Assembly: GCA_012517355.1 (NCBI GenBank)
Contig: JAAYVD010000092.1
Coordinates: 1 to 46,440, forward strand
Direction: 5' to 3'
From: Candidatus Rifleibacteriota bacterium
GTDB taxonomy: Bacteria > Muiribacteriota > Ozemobacteria > Ozemobacterales > Ozemobacteraceae
Length of the DNA stretch: 46,440 nt
The notes beneath the pieces were generated by a model, which worked only from the letters and a program-made list of their open reading frames with translations, did no database searches and was not told the origin of the DNA. Position 1 is the stretch's first letter. Each line of letters starts with the position of its first letter. This document shows positions 14,955 to 23,368 of the stretch, one piece after another. The translations under genes were made by a program, and so were the position numbers.

Positions 14955-17891
14955 TCATCGGTCAAAGACCGCCTGCAGCTGGCCACCGGCCTTCGAGGAT
15001 CCGTACCAGATGTTGGCAAAGCACGGCTTGCCGGGTTCCTTGTAGAAGTTGAAGTCGGCATGCGCCGCCTCGCCATCCCAGGTGAAGGTCTGCAGTTTGG
15101 TTTGATTGAGGCCGAACTGGATCTCCTTGTCATTGATCCCACTGCCGCCGATCCTGCACTGGAGTTCCGCATCCCCGGCAAAGGGGGTGGCCTGCTTGGC
15201 CCAGCTGTTGGGATAGCCTCCCCGGATCCGGACCCGGACGTCGTACAGACCGTCCCAGGGGTAGTTCTTCGAGGCTTTGGGGTCAGGGGCCACCATCCGG
15301 ATGATCTCGATCACGAACTCGCTCTGCGTGTCGACGCCTTTGACGAACTGGGGCTGAGTACGATACTCCGAACTCTGCCCGTCGACCCCGGGATCGTAGC
15401 GGAACTGGCCGCGGTAGACGCCGCAGAAGGGGGTGTTGCCGCCGCCCGCCGCGGGCTTGGGAGGCGCGGCCACGGGAGCGGGTTTCGATGCCGCGAGCGG
15501 GTCGAGATACCAGCCGACCTTCTTCGTCTCGCCGGCCGATGGGGCGACCCCCGCATCGCTGCGAGGCTGGTAACCGGCCAGAGAAGCGCTGATCTGGAGC
15601 TGTTCGCCGGGCATGACCTGGAACCCGGCCTGGCCGTTCCGGTCACTGGTCAGCGACTGCTGGCCGACGGTCACCTGGACCCCGGCCAGCCCCTTGCCCG
15701 TCGCCCGATCCTTCAGGGTCACCAGCAGGGTGGCCACTCCTTCGGGGGTGAGGGTGCCGCCGATGGTGACCTGCTTGGTCTCGATCTTCTTGGAGATCTC
15801 GACCAGCTTGTAGCCCTGCTTGTACAAATACACCTTGACCGTCTCGCCTTCGGGGATCTCCATGGTCAGGTTGCCGTCCCGGTCGGTGGCGCCCACATAC
15901 TCGGCCCCGTTGACCACGGCCTTGACCTTGACCCCCGCCAGCGGCTTCTGCGTCACCTTGTCGCCCACCCGCACCTTCAGCGGGATCATCTCCACGTTGA
16001 CCAGGAAGGTCAGCTGGGCCTTGCCGTCGACCATCTCCACCGATCCGCGCAGCGGCGGCAGCTTGCCCTTGGTGCAGGTGACGCTGACGGTGGGGGCGAG
16101 GGGAACGGCCAGTTCGACGATGCCGTCGGGCCCGGTGACCCCGCTCACCCCGCCGGGCGTGACCGTGGCGGTGACCCCCGGCACGCCGATGCCCTGCTTC
16201 CCCTCCTTGATGAGGACCCGCACGACCCCGCCCGCCGGTTCGAGGGCCACGGAGATCCGCGCCTGGCCCTTGTCGACCGGGCCGGAAACGGAGGCGTTGG
16301 CGTAGCCGTCGCGGGTGCAGGTGACCGCGGCCGTCTTGCCGGTCGCCTTGGGCAGGACAAGCTTCGCCGTGCCGTCGTCCCCGGTTGTGGCGGAGGCCCG
16401 TTCGGTGCCGACCGTGCCGGCGACCGCGACGCCGCCCACCGGCTGCCCGGTCTTGGCGTCCTTCACGCGCACGTCCACGGTGACGCCGCCCTCGGCGGCC
16501 ATCCGGAACACCTGGTCGACCGGCCCGCCCGGACCCGCCTGCAAGGTGCGGGCGTCTTCGAGCCGGGCAAAACCCTCGGCGGTCACGGTGAACAGGTATT
16601 CCGCGCTCTTGGGAAAGGTCAACTCGACGGTGCCGTCGGCCCCCGTCGTGCCCCCGGTCCCCTTCCCGCGCAGCCGCTCCTTCGCCGTGATCGTGGCGCC
16701 GGCGACGGGCGCGCCGGTGCGCGCGTCGACCACCGTGGCCCGCACCTTCACCTCGACGGGGACCAGCTCGACGGTCCGTTCCTTCGGGGCGGCGACCGTG
16801 CCGAGATAGCCGGTGACGGGGGAATCCTGCCACAGCACGTAGCCGGCCTTCTCGACCTTCAGCGTGCCGTCGATCCAGGGCGGCACCCCTTTCACCACGG
16901 CCCGCCCCTTCTCGCCGGACTTGTCGTGGCGCTGTTCGGAAGACTTGCCCTCCGTCCAGGAGACCTCCACCCAGGCCCCCGTGATCGGGCTGCCGTCGGA
17001 TGCATCTTGTACTATCACCGAAACGATGCTATCGCGAACCAGGGCCTGCAGTTCGGCCTTCAGCTTCTCGATCTCGCGGCTGACCTGCTTTTTGGCCTCC
17101 TCCTCCGCCCACCCGGCCAGCCTCTTCTGGATGACGGCGTGGAAATACCGGATGCGGAACGGCTCGGCCAGCTTGCGCACGGCCAGGTCCCCGGGGTCGG
17201 CCACCCGCGGCACCTTGATGCCCTGCTTCTCGAACGCCCCGCGCTCGCTGACGACGAACAGCTTCCCCTCGTCGGAAAAGAACCCGTCCATGTGCTTCTG
17301 GTAGGCCGCGAGGTCGCCGCCGCCCTTGAACAGGGCGACCCAGCCGGCCGGCTCGAGCCGGCCGGGGCCGCGTTCGAACCAGCCCTGGTAGATGGGCCAC
17401 CAGACCGCCTCGTCACCGGTGTAGGCCATCCGGGCAAGGGCATCCCCACCTTCCTTGAAGACCTCGAAGGCGAAGGACAGGGCCTTGAGGGCCGGCACCC
17501 CTGTCAGGGCCAGGCCGAAGAGGGAGGCTTTCTCGCAGAAGGTCTGCGCGGTCTGGCCGAGGGGACGTCCCAGATAGAGGTCGTGCGCCAGCTGCTGGGC
17601 GATCAGCAGGGCGCCCAGGGCATTCATGCCCGTGCCGAACCGCTCGGCGAACGGCGTGCCGGGAGTGAGCAGGAACTCCATGCCGCTCCCGGTCATTCCG
17701 AGGAGCTCGGAGTTGTCCTTGACCCAGGACAAACCCATGAGCCTGGAAACCTCTTCGCAGCCCTGGTCGGTGGAAGCCTGGTCGATCCTCGCCCAGATGT
17801 TCTGCCAGTCGGGAGTTTCAGCCCCGAAGGCCATGCCAGGGCCGAGCAGCATGACGGACAATCCCAGGATGGTCACCCACCCGCTTCTCAT
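14955..17891 (-). CDS. Large exported protein with carboxypeptidase-regulatory-like repeats
   Basis: 978 aa. A signal peptide (about 1-22, ending GPGMAFGAE) is followed by a mainly helical region to about residue 285. Then come about six beta-sandwich repeats (about 285-790), each with the pattern V-x-V-x-D-x-x-T-G-x-P-(V/L)-x-G-(V/A)-x-V and a later T-x-x-D-G-x-A/V stretch, for example VVDARTGAPVAGATI, VKDAKTGQPVGGVAV and LKDRATGKGLAGVQV. These match CarboxypepD_reg-like/Ig-like folds used in surface and periplasmic proteins. A Pro/Ala linker precedes a separate C-terminal domain (about 820-978, beginning PFCGVYRGQFRY). The start is set by the signal peptide and an AGGAAAGG site; longer frames upstream have no leader. 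Role unknown; binding or adhesion is the usual use of such repeats. Confidence 0.8.
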   Translation of the reverse strand: MRSGWVTILGLSVMLLGPGMAFGAETPDWQNIWARIDQASTDQGCEEVSRLMGLSWVKDNSELLGMTGSGMEFLLTPGTPFAERFGTGMNALGALLIAQQLAHDLYLGRPLGQTAQTFCEKASLFGLALTGVPALKALSFAFEVFKEGGDALARMAYTGDEAVWWPIYQGWFERGPGRLEPAGWVALFKGGGDLAAYQKHMDGFFSDEGKLFVVSERGAFEKQGIKVPRVADPGDLAVRKLAEPFRIRYFHAVIQKRLAGWAEEEAKKQVSREIEKLKAELQALVRDSIVSVIVQDASDGSPITGAWVEVSWTEGKSSEQRHDKSGEKGRAVVKGVPPWIDGTLKVEKAGYVLWQDSPVTGYLGTVAAPKERTVELVPVEVKVRATVVDARTGAPVAGATITAKERLRGKGTGGTTGADGTVELTFPKSAEYLFTVTAEGFARLEDARTLQAGPGGPVDQVFRMAAEGGVTVDVRVKDAKTGQPVGGVAVAGTVGTERASATTGDDGTAKLVLPKATGKTAAVTCTRDGYANASVSGPVDKGQARISVALEPAGGVVRVLIKEGKQGIGVPGVTATVTPGGVSGVTGPDGIVELAVPLAPTVSVTCTKGKLPPLRGSVEMVDGKAQLTFLVNVEMIPLKVRVGDKVTQKPLAGVKVKAVVNGAEYVGATDRDGNLTMEIPEGETVKVYLYKQGYKLVEISKKIETKQVTIGGTLTPEGVATLLVTLKDRATGKGLAGVQVTVGQQSLTSDRNGQAGFQVMPGEQLQISASLAGYQPRSDAGVAPSAGETKKVGWYLDPLAASKPAPVAAPPKPAAGGGNTPFCGVYRGQFRYDPGVDGQSSEYRTQPQFVKGVDTQSEFVIEIIRMVAPDPKASKNYPWDGLYDVRVRIRGGYPNSWAKQATPFAGDAELQCRIGGSGINDKEIQFGLNQTKLQTFTWDGEAAHADFNFYKEPGKPCFANIWYGSSKAGGQLQAVFDR

Positions 17892-18016
17892 CCAAAGCCC
17901 TTTCCTCACAGCTTTTCCTCCATCCTTTTTCGCGAGTCTAGCACATTTTTGAACCGATGGGGCCTCGCCAGTTCCGCCTTGGAACCCGCCCCCCCCCAAT
18001 CCCCCCTGAAGGACAC

Positions 18017-18052
18017 GCACCCTCCAGCAGACCTGGATCTGCTGGAGGGTGC
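18017..18052. other. Perfect 15-bp hairpin, no T tract
   Basis: Arms gcaccctccagcaga and tctgctggagggtgc pair perfectly around a 6-nt loop in the 204 bp between the NHL gene (upstream on the minus strand is the multi-domain gene). No run of T follows on either strand, so it is not a classic intrinsic terminator; it may act in RNA processing, attenuation or protein binding. Confidence 0.6.
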
Positions 18053-18095
18053 AGAGCGTTGATGCGGAGGCGTGAGCGGCCAACGGCCGCCCCCA

Positions 18096-19052
18096 CTATT
18101 TCAGCGAAAAGGGCTCGAGGCGGAAAGCCCCGTCGGGGGCGTCGTCGTAATTGGCTACACTGTGGACGAGCGACCCGTCGGTGGCCTGGTCGAGGAACCG
18201 GTTCATCGCCACGGGCGGCACGATCTTCGCGGTGACCGTCTTCTGGCCGGCGGTGTCGAAGGTGGCGATGGGGAAGAACCCGGCGAAGCCGGTGCCGGGG
18301 ATCCAGGAGACGAGGGCTTCGCCAGCCGCCGTCACCCGCCACAGGCGGGGGTCGGTGTGGTCGCCGATGTCCAGGACGGTGTCACGGATCGGCTTTCCGT
18401 CAGGCGTCTCGATGATGAGGTGGGTCACCGAGGCCGGCTCGTCCCACCGCAGGCGGCACAGGTTGCCGGCCGGGTCGAGGCAGAAGCCCGACCATTCCCA
18501 ATGCAGGTCGCGCAGGACCTGGCCCGTCGGCGTGAAGATCGTGAGCGACTGGCGGGCCCGGTCGGCCACGAAGATCTGGCCGGCGGCGTTCACCTCGATC
18601 AACTCGGGCTGCAGAAAGGTGCCGGCCGCGTCGCCCTCGCCGCCGAAAGCGCGCTTCTGCGTGCCGTCGGGGCCGAGCTCGACCACCAGGTTCCCCTGGC
18701 CGGACAGGACGAACAGGGAGGTCACCTGGCCATCGGGGCCGGCCGCCAGGGCCAGGTCGGCGATCAGGCCGCCCGGGGCAGAGGCGACGGGCAGGGTGGC
18801 CTGCACCTTGCCGTCGGCGGACAGGTGCAGGATCCGGTTGGCGACACTGTCGGCGACCCAGAAACTGCCGTCGGGGGCACACCGGAACGACTGGGGACCC
18901 CAGGGGTGGAGCTCTTCCGACTCAGGATGGTTCTTGGCGTTGAAAAAGGCCACCTGCCCGTCGCCAGTGCCGTAGGGCAGCGTGATCCCGGCGGCAGAGG
19001 CCGGCAGGGCGAAGGCCACGAGAGCGAGCAGGCAAAGCATCAGGGTTCGCAT
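18096..19052 (-). CDS. Secreted NHL-repeat beta-propeller-like protein
   Basis: 318 aa, with AAGGAG about 10 nt before the ATG. A signal peptide (MRTLMLCLLALVAFALPASA) is followed by NHL-like blades: GSFWVADSVANRILHLSADG, VTSLFVLSGQGNLVVELGPDG and GQIFVADRARQSLTIFTPTG. The family forms six-bladed propellers that act as binding platforms or lyases; no catalytic set is visible. It lies 110 bp downstream of the Tat-type aldo/keto reductase on the same strand and may share its transcript. Function unknown beyond the fold. Confidence 0.75.
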   Translation of the reverse strand: MRTLMLCLLALVAFALPASAAGITLPYGTGDGQVAFFNAKNHPESEELHPWGPQSFRCAPDGSFWVADSVANRILHLSADGKVQATLPVASAPGGLIADLALAAGPDGQVTSLFVLSGQGNLVVELGPDGTQKRAFGGEGDAAGTFLQPELIEVNAAGQIFVADRARQSLTIFTPTGQVLRDLHWEWSGFCLDPAGNLCRLRWDEPASVTHLIIETPDGKPIRDTVLDIGDHTDPRLWRVTAAGEALVSWIPGTGFAGFFPIATFDTAGQKTVTAKIVPPVAMNRFLDQATDGSLVHSVANYDDAPDGAFRLEPFSLK

Positions 19053-19106
19053 GGGTGTGGTCTCCTTGAGAGAGGATGATTCCGGGCGAAAACGTCTGGC
19101 GGAAGG

Positions 19107-19134
19107 GCGCGGCCGGCAAGGCGCGGCCGGCAAG
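19107..19134. repeat. 14-bp tandem duplication
   Basis: The sequence gcgcggccggcaag occurs twice in a row in the 110-bp gap between the aldo/keto reductase and NHL genes. It is probably a simple slippage duplication. Confidence 0.7.
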
Positions 19135-19162
19135 GTGGCGGGGTGCCGGGAGGGCGGGACGG

Positions 19163-20173
19163 TCAGCGGATGCCATGGAGCTCCTTGCCGAGCGCACTGT
19201 CGTAGTCGGGGGTGTTCTTGTAGATCTCCATGCGCGGCTCGTGGGCGAACTTCGCCCCCTTGGCGACGACCTTGCGCTGTTCGGCGGGGGTCATCGGCCG
19301 GGCGGTCATGATCGTTTCCAGGTTTTCCTCGAGCTGCGCCATCGATTCCATTCCCACCAGCACCACCGAAGGGTTGTGCCCCATGGCATACCGGATGCAG
19401 TCGCGATGCGACACCCCGATCTTCTCGGGCACGCCCGACAGGAACCCGCCCTGGGTCTTGAACCCGATGATGCCGATGTTCCTGCCTTTCAGCACGGGCA
19501 GCACACGCCGGGTGAAGGACCTCTTCTCGTCGTGCCAGTCCATGATGCCGAGAGGAATCATCACCGCGTCCCAGGGGAAAGGACGGCGCAGCAGCTCCAG
19601 GTGCAGCTCGGGGTCCTTGTGGCCGGAGAACCCGATGAATCGCACCTTGCCCTGGGCGCGGGCGTCGAGGGCGGCCTGGATCCCACCCCGGTCGAACAGG
19701 GCGGCGGGGTCGTCGGCGTAGTTGATCTCGTGGAACATCCACAGGTCGAGGTGGTCGGTCCGCAGAGCCCGCAGACTCTCTTCGAGGCTGCGCATGCTGC
19801 CCGCGTAGGACCGGTCGTGGGCGCAGTTCTTCGTCATCAGGAAGGCCTTGTCGCGCCAGGTTCCCTGCAGGGCTTTTCCCATGCGGTCCTCGGCCCGACC
19901 GTTGACATATTCCCGCGAGTTGTCGAGGAAGGTGACGCCGTGGTCGAGGGCGTAATGGATGAAATCGACCGCCGTCTCGTCGGTGAACGAATCGATGCCG
20001 ACGTTGAACCCGCCCAGGCCGAGCCAGGAAACCTTGGCACCCGTCCGGCCCAGGGTGCGCATCGGCATGGTGGCCGCGGCGGCGAAAAGATCGGCCACCC
20101 GGCCGACCGGCAACAGCGTGGTACCCAGCAGGCCGGCGGCATATTTCAGGAAATCGCGTCGGTTCAGTCCCAT
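19163..20173 (-). CDS. Aldo/keto reductase with Tat-type leader
   Basis: 336 aa; GAGGAGG lies 7 nt before the ATG. The N-terminus MGLNRRDFLKYAAGLLGTT has a twin-arginine motif (RRDFLK) and hydrophobic h-region, so export in folded form with cofactor is likely. The AKR core follows: LGRTGAKVSWLGLGGF, then the catalytic set Asp in FLDNS, Tyr in REYVNG, Lys in LMTKN and His in LWMFHEI, and GFSGHKDPE. The closest type is the small oxidoreductase family with Tat leaders that uses NAD(P)H or, in some, a bound cofactor; the C-terminal ferredoxin-like cysteines of some relatives are absent. The substrate is unknown. It heads a short minus-strand unit with the NHL protein. Confidence 0.85.
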   Translation of the reverse strand: MGLNRRDFLKYAAGLLGTTLLPVGRVADLFAAAATMPMRTLGRTGAKVSWLGLGGFNVGIDSFTDETAVDFIHYALDHGVTFLDNSREYVNGRAEDRMGKALQGTWRDKAFLMTKNCAHDRSYAGSMRSLEESLRALRTDHLDLWMFHEINYADDPAALFDRGGIQAALDARAQGKVRFIGFSGHKDPELHLELLRRPFPWDAVMIPLGIMDWHDEKRSFTRRVLPVLKGRNIGIIGFKTQGGFLSGVPEKIGVSHRDCIRYAMGHNPSVVLVGMESMAQLEENLETIMTARPMTPAEQRKVVAKGAKFAHEPRMEIYKNTPDYDSALGKELHGIR

Positions 20174-20502
20174 CGGAATCCTCCTCGTCTCCAGGATGCG
20201 AATGTCGGTTGGGGCCATCCTAGCACGGCCGCCCCGAACTTGCATCTGGCGCCCCACCTTGGCGGAAAAACCCGTCTCCACGGGGGGCCCGCGGGGGAGG
20301 AACGGGAAATGGACCCGGAAGGAACTCCGATGCGCAGGGCGAGAGGAACCCTGATGCCCACAGACGGCCCGGAAAGGAACCAGGTGGCAGGGGAGGAGAC
20401 GGACAGGGGGAACCCTTTCAGGCGGTGGTGGTCAGCGGCCCTGGCGTGGGGTATGCGGCAATCGCGGAAGGGCGCGACGGGAAAACGGTCAGCCGATGGC
20501 GA
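20174..20502. other. Intergenic region, 329 bp, little recognisable content
   Basis: This lies between the glycine-zipper gene stop and the aldo/keto reductase start. A TAGGAT on the minus strand (20217-20222), about 45 bp before the reductase start, could be a -10 but has no good -35. A 14-bp direct repeat, tcagcggccctggc, occurs at 20432-20445 and again at 20503-20516 over the glycine-zipper stop, so a small duplication has happened here. No gene is supported. Confidence 0.5.
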
Positions 20503-21081
20503 TCAGCGGCCCTGGCCCTTCAGGAGGTTCTGGTATTCGGCCTGCAGGGTGCGATACTCCAGCCCGAACTTCTGCGCGGCGGCGTTGTCACCACGCTGGA
20601 CGGCTTCGTTGTAGGCTTTGTACGCGGCCTGGTATTTCGACGCCGCCGCCTCGATCTGCTCGGGGGTGACCGCGGCCCCACCGCCGGCCGGCGAGGTGTT
20701 CTGCCCGGTCAACTGGTCGATGAACTGGGCGGCTTTCGCCTCCTGCTCGGCCAGCCGCTGGGCGGCGGCCGCGGAAGTATTGACCACGGCGGTGCCCACG
20801 GCTTTCACTTCCTGCTTGCGGGCCTTGAAGAACGAGTTCCAGTTCTTGCCCACCCACTTGCCGATGTAGACCCCGGCCACGCATCCGGCGACGACGGCCA
20901 GGCCACCCACACCCAGGGCGGTCATCGCGACGGCCCCGGCCAGAAAGCCCACGACCCCGCCCGCCACCGAGCGGGCCGCCTTGTTCTCGGCCTGCAGGGG
21001 CGGCAGGGCGAAGAACTGCAACACCAGAACGACGACCAGCAGAATGGAGATCCCGCGTCGTGTTCCATGAAAGGCAAGCAT
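20503..21081 (-). CDS. Small membrane protein with glycine-zipper segments
   Basis: 192 aa. A hydrophobic N-terminus (GISILLVVVLVLQFFALPP) may be a signal peptide. It is followed by a Gly-rich double membrane segment (residues of about 42-80) with repeated G-x-x-x-G spacing (SVAGGVVGFLAGAVAM, GVGGLAVVAGCVAGVYIG), typical of glycine-zipper helical hairpins. The C-terminal half is a charged, Ala/Gln-rich helix with EAVQRGDNAAAQKFGLEYRT, a likely coiled coil. The start at 21081 is fixed by the promoter just upstream, since earlier ATGs would lie before the transcription start. Function unknown; proteins of this shape often form membrane oligomers. Confidence 0.7.
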   Translation of the reverse strand: MLAFHGTRRGISILLVVVLVLQFFALPPLQAENKAARSVAGGVVGFLAGAVAMTALGVGGLAVVAGCVAGVYIGKWVGKNWNSFFKARKQEVKAVGTAVVNTSAAAAQRLAEQEAKAAQFIDQLTGQNTSPAGGGAAVTPEQIEAAASKYQAAYKAYNEAVQRGDNAAAQKFGLEYRTLQAEYQNLLKGQGR

Positions 21082-21112
21082 CTTCCAGCGCCTCCAGATG
21101 ATGGTACATTCG

Positions 21113-21142
21113 ATTATACGAATCATCAGGGGGGACCCGCAA
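21113..21142 (-). promoter_or_regulatory. Sigma-70-type promoter for the glycine-zipper gene
   Basis: On the minus strand TTGCGG (21142-21137), an 18-nt spacer and a perfect TATAAT (21118-21113) precede the gene. Transcription would begin near 21106, giving a leader of about 25 nt. Confidence 0.65.
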
Positions 21143-21446
21143 TGGCGATCGCATTTTGGGGGCACATGACTTTTTTGCCAGCTTTTTGTCAATCTACCGT
21201 CCGGTCCAGGGCTAACGGACCGCCAAGCGGAGCTTCCGCGAGGTGAACGCGTCAGCGTTCACCTCGCCCGCAGAAAGGGTCCAGGGCCATCGGCCCGGGT
21301 GGGGTGAAGGGGCAAAGCCCCTTCGGCAAGCCTTAATGCGGATCATTGTTGACAATGAAGTCATGTGTCCCCGAAATTCCCCCGAAATCCATAGAAAAAG
21401 GGCGCTTTCCCGAAATGGCTGGGAAGGCGCCCATAGGAAGAGCGGC
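21143..21446. other. Structured intergenic region
   Basis: This 304-bp gap holds no supported gene but several strong inverted repeats: a 13-bp stem with a 4-nt loop at 21238-21267 (gcgaggtgaacgc / gcgttcacctcgc), an 8-bp stem with a 3-nt loop at 21306-21324 (gaaggggc / gccccttc), an operator-like palindrome tcattgt-tg-acaatga at 21343-21358, and the terminator at 21395-21432. A small RNA or regulatory array is possible. Confidence 0.5.
21395..21432 (-). terminator. Intrinsic terminator of the pilin/VWA gene
   Basis: On the minus strand a 12-bp stem (one G-U pair; gggcgccttccc / gggaaagcgccc) with a 9-nt loop is followed directly by TTTTT. It starts 15 bp after the pilin/VWA stop, a textbook intrinsic terminator. 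Confidence 0.88.
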
Positions 21447-23099
21447 TCAGAACCCCTGGGGGGAAGAAGACCGGGGGATCCGGGCCATGGCACCACCATC
21501 AGGGGAGGTTCCGAGGATCAGGGTCAACAACTCGATTTCCTGGCTCAGGCTCTGGTCCTCGATGAACCGCATTTCGGCGGTGAAGTATTCCTTGAATTTC
21601 TCGATGGCCTGCCGCCGATCGGCCGGGCACTGCAACCTGACGGATGCGGTTTCCCAGGTCCGGCCACCCACGGCCGGCGAACGGCGGTCCAGGGAGGGGT
21701 CACTCTGGGCGCGGGCGGCGAACGCCCATTCCTTGAGGAGATCGACATGGCGGGTCAACAGGACCGCCTTGCGAATACCGGTGTTGTCAAAGGTTTCAGG
21801 GTTCCGTTCGAGGAACAGCTCGCGGGTCGCCGAGCCGGGGCGGCCCGCCCGGTCCTGGTAGCTCGCCACCAGGCGGATCCTGGCCTGGGGTGACCGTTTG
21901 GCCACCTGCATCAGGACGATCCCCCCCTTGGCCTCGCCGTTCACCACCGGAGCGGGGAACAGCGTGTTCACGCTCATCAGGTCGCCGGTGGCGTAGCTGG
22001 CATCGGGTGATCCGATCACCCGCCGGATCTCGTAGCCCTCCGCCTCGAGGCGCAGCCGCAGGTCGAACACCAGCGGGGTGACCATGTAGGCGAACTCCCG
22101 GTTCAGCCTCTGCTCGAATTCGGCGGGAGAGCGGACGGTGTAGGCATTGGCGCCCCGGATCGACCCGAGCCGGGTCGTGAGATCGGTGTTGGTGTCAAGG
22201 CCGATTCCCAGGAATGTGCCATAGATCCGATCCCGGGCGGCATTGGTCAGCAGGCTCTCGAACCGGTACAAACTGTAGTCGCCGGTGTTGGGCATGGCAT
22301 CGGTCATGACGATGACCCGGCTCTCCCGGTTCTCGGGGTCCTCGCGGGGCAGACCGGAATACTGCGACAGGGCGGTGGCCAGCCCCGCTTCGAGATTGGT
22401 GCTGCCCTCGGGGGACAGCCGCCGGATCTGTTCCTTCCACTGGCCGACCTTCCCGGAGGTGACACCCTGCATGGGAATGACCACCCGCGAATCGCTTTCG
22501 AAGACCACCAGGCTGAACCGATCAGCCGGGGTCAGCCGGTCGAGCAGCGCCTCGAGGGCCCGGGTGGCCGCCTGGAATTTCGTCAGGGGGTTCTCGCTCG
22601 AGGCCCCCGATGCAAATGGCGGCGGCCGCAACCCGCCAAACCCGCTCAGGGGTTCTTTCATCGACCCGGAAATGTCGAACAGGATGGCAAGGTTGAGCGG
22701 CTTGCGCCGGAACTTTTCCACCTCGAGGTTGGAATTCAGGCCGACCGAGATGAAGGTCTCCAACTCCCCGGTCAGGGGGTTGCGGCTGACCGCGGTGCAG
22801 TAGGATGGAGTGAACAGCTGATCGGGAACCTCCTCCTCCAGGCCGGTGTCGAAGGTGTAGTCGGCAAACATCCCCTCGAAGGTGATCGCCGAGGGCAGGG
22901 GAACGTAGCCATGGCGAATGTTTTCCCGAAAGGTGCCGACATCCATGGCGCCGCCGGTCGTCAAGGCCAGCCGCGCTCGCCCGGATTCGCGGGCTTTGCG
23001 GAAATTGGGGATGGAAATGGCCGACAGGATCCCCACGATGAAAATGACAATCATCAGTTCGATCAGAGTCAACCCCCAGGACCGCTTCGACCTTTCCAT
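21447..23099 (-). CDS. Type IV pilin N-terminus fused to a von Willebrand A domain
   Basis: 550 aa. The ATG at 23099 follows GAGGAGGG by 6 nt. Residues 1-9 (MERSKRSWG) form a type III leader, with prepilin peptidase cleavage expected before LTLIELMIVIFIVGILSA; Glu at +5 is kept and +1 is Leu rather than Phe. A short pilin stalk is followed by a VWA domain: MIDAS motif DISGSM at 142-147, then the Thr of GSTNLEAG and the Asp of VIVMTDAMPNTG, so metal-dependent ligand binding is predicted. About 200 C-terminal residues follow without a recognised domain. The fusion would place an adhesin-like head directly on a pilus subunit, at the tip or as a minor pilin. It has its own sigma-54-like promoter and terminator, so it is monocistronic. 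Confidence 0.9.
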   Translation of the reverse strand: MERSKRSWGLTLIELMIVIFIVGILSAISIPNFRKARESGRARLALTTGGAMDVGTFRENIRHGYVPLPSAITFEGMFADYTFDTGLEEEVPDQLFTPSYCTAVSRNPLTGELETFISVGLNSNLEVEKFRRKPLNLAILFDISGSMKEPLSGFGGLRPPPFASGASSENPLTKFQAATRALEALLDRLTPADRFSLVVFESDSRVVIPMQGVTSGKVGQWKEQIRRLSPEGSTNLEAGLATALSQYSGLPREDPENRESRVIVMTDAMPNTGDYSLYRFESLLTNAARDRIYGTFLGIGLDTNTDLTTRLGSIRGANAYTVRSPAEFEQRLNREFAYMVTPLVFDLRLRLEAEGYEIRRVIGSPDASYATGDLMSVNTLFPAPVVNGEAKGGIVLMQVAKRSPQARIRLVASYQDRAGRPGSATRELFLERNPETFDNTGIRKAVLLTRHVDLLKEWAFAARAQSDPSLDRRSPAVGGRTWETASVRLQCPADRRQAIEKFKEYFTAEMRFIEDQSLSQEIELLTLILGTSPDGGAMARIPRSSSPQGF

Positions 23100-23171
23100 G
23101 GCACCCTCCTCGTTCCTGGCTTTGCGGGTGGGCCAGGACTGTCCCACCAGGTTCGCGCCGTCCGGGAATAC

Positions 23172-23187
23172 TGCAGCCGCCGTGCCA
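23172..23187 (-). promoter_or_regulatory. Sigma-54-like promoter of the pilin/VWA gene
   Basis: On the minus strand TGGCACGGCGGCTGCA matches the sigma-54 consensus TGGCACG-N4-TTGCW at every defined position but one (C for the first T of TTGC). Transcription would start near 23161, about 60 nt before the ATG. Pilin genes are often sigma-54 dependent, which supports the call. No rpoN or enhancer-binding protein gene is in the window. Confidence 0.7.
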
Positions 23188-23368
23188 ACCCGGAAAATCC
23201 TCTCGTGATGAGGGTTTCCTGCTACCCGGAGCCGGGCGGTGCGTCACCGGTGTCCGGCCGGGGGATTCGGGGCGCCAGATCTGACACACCGGTTTCCCGT
23301 GAAACCGTACCCCGTGCGCAAAAAATCCGGTCTTGTGTCCCCGATTTCGGGCATGGTACTGTGCGGGC

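Noticed and set aside
19107-19134. The 14-bp tandem duplication as a regulatory site
   Set aside because: It is a simple GC-rich duplication without dyad symmetry or position relative to a promoter; most likely slippage.
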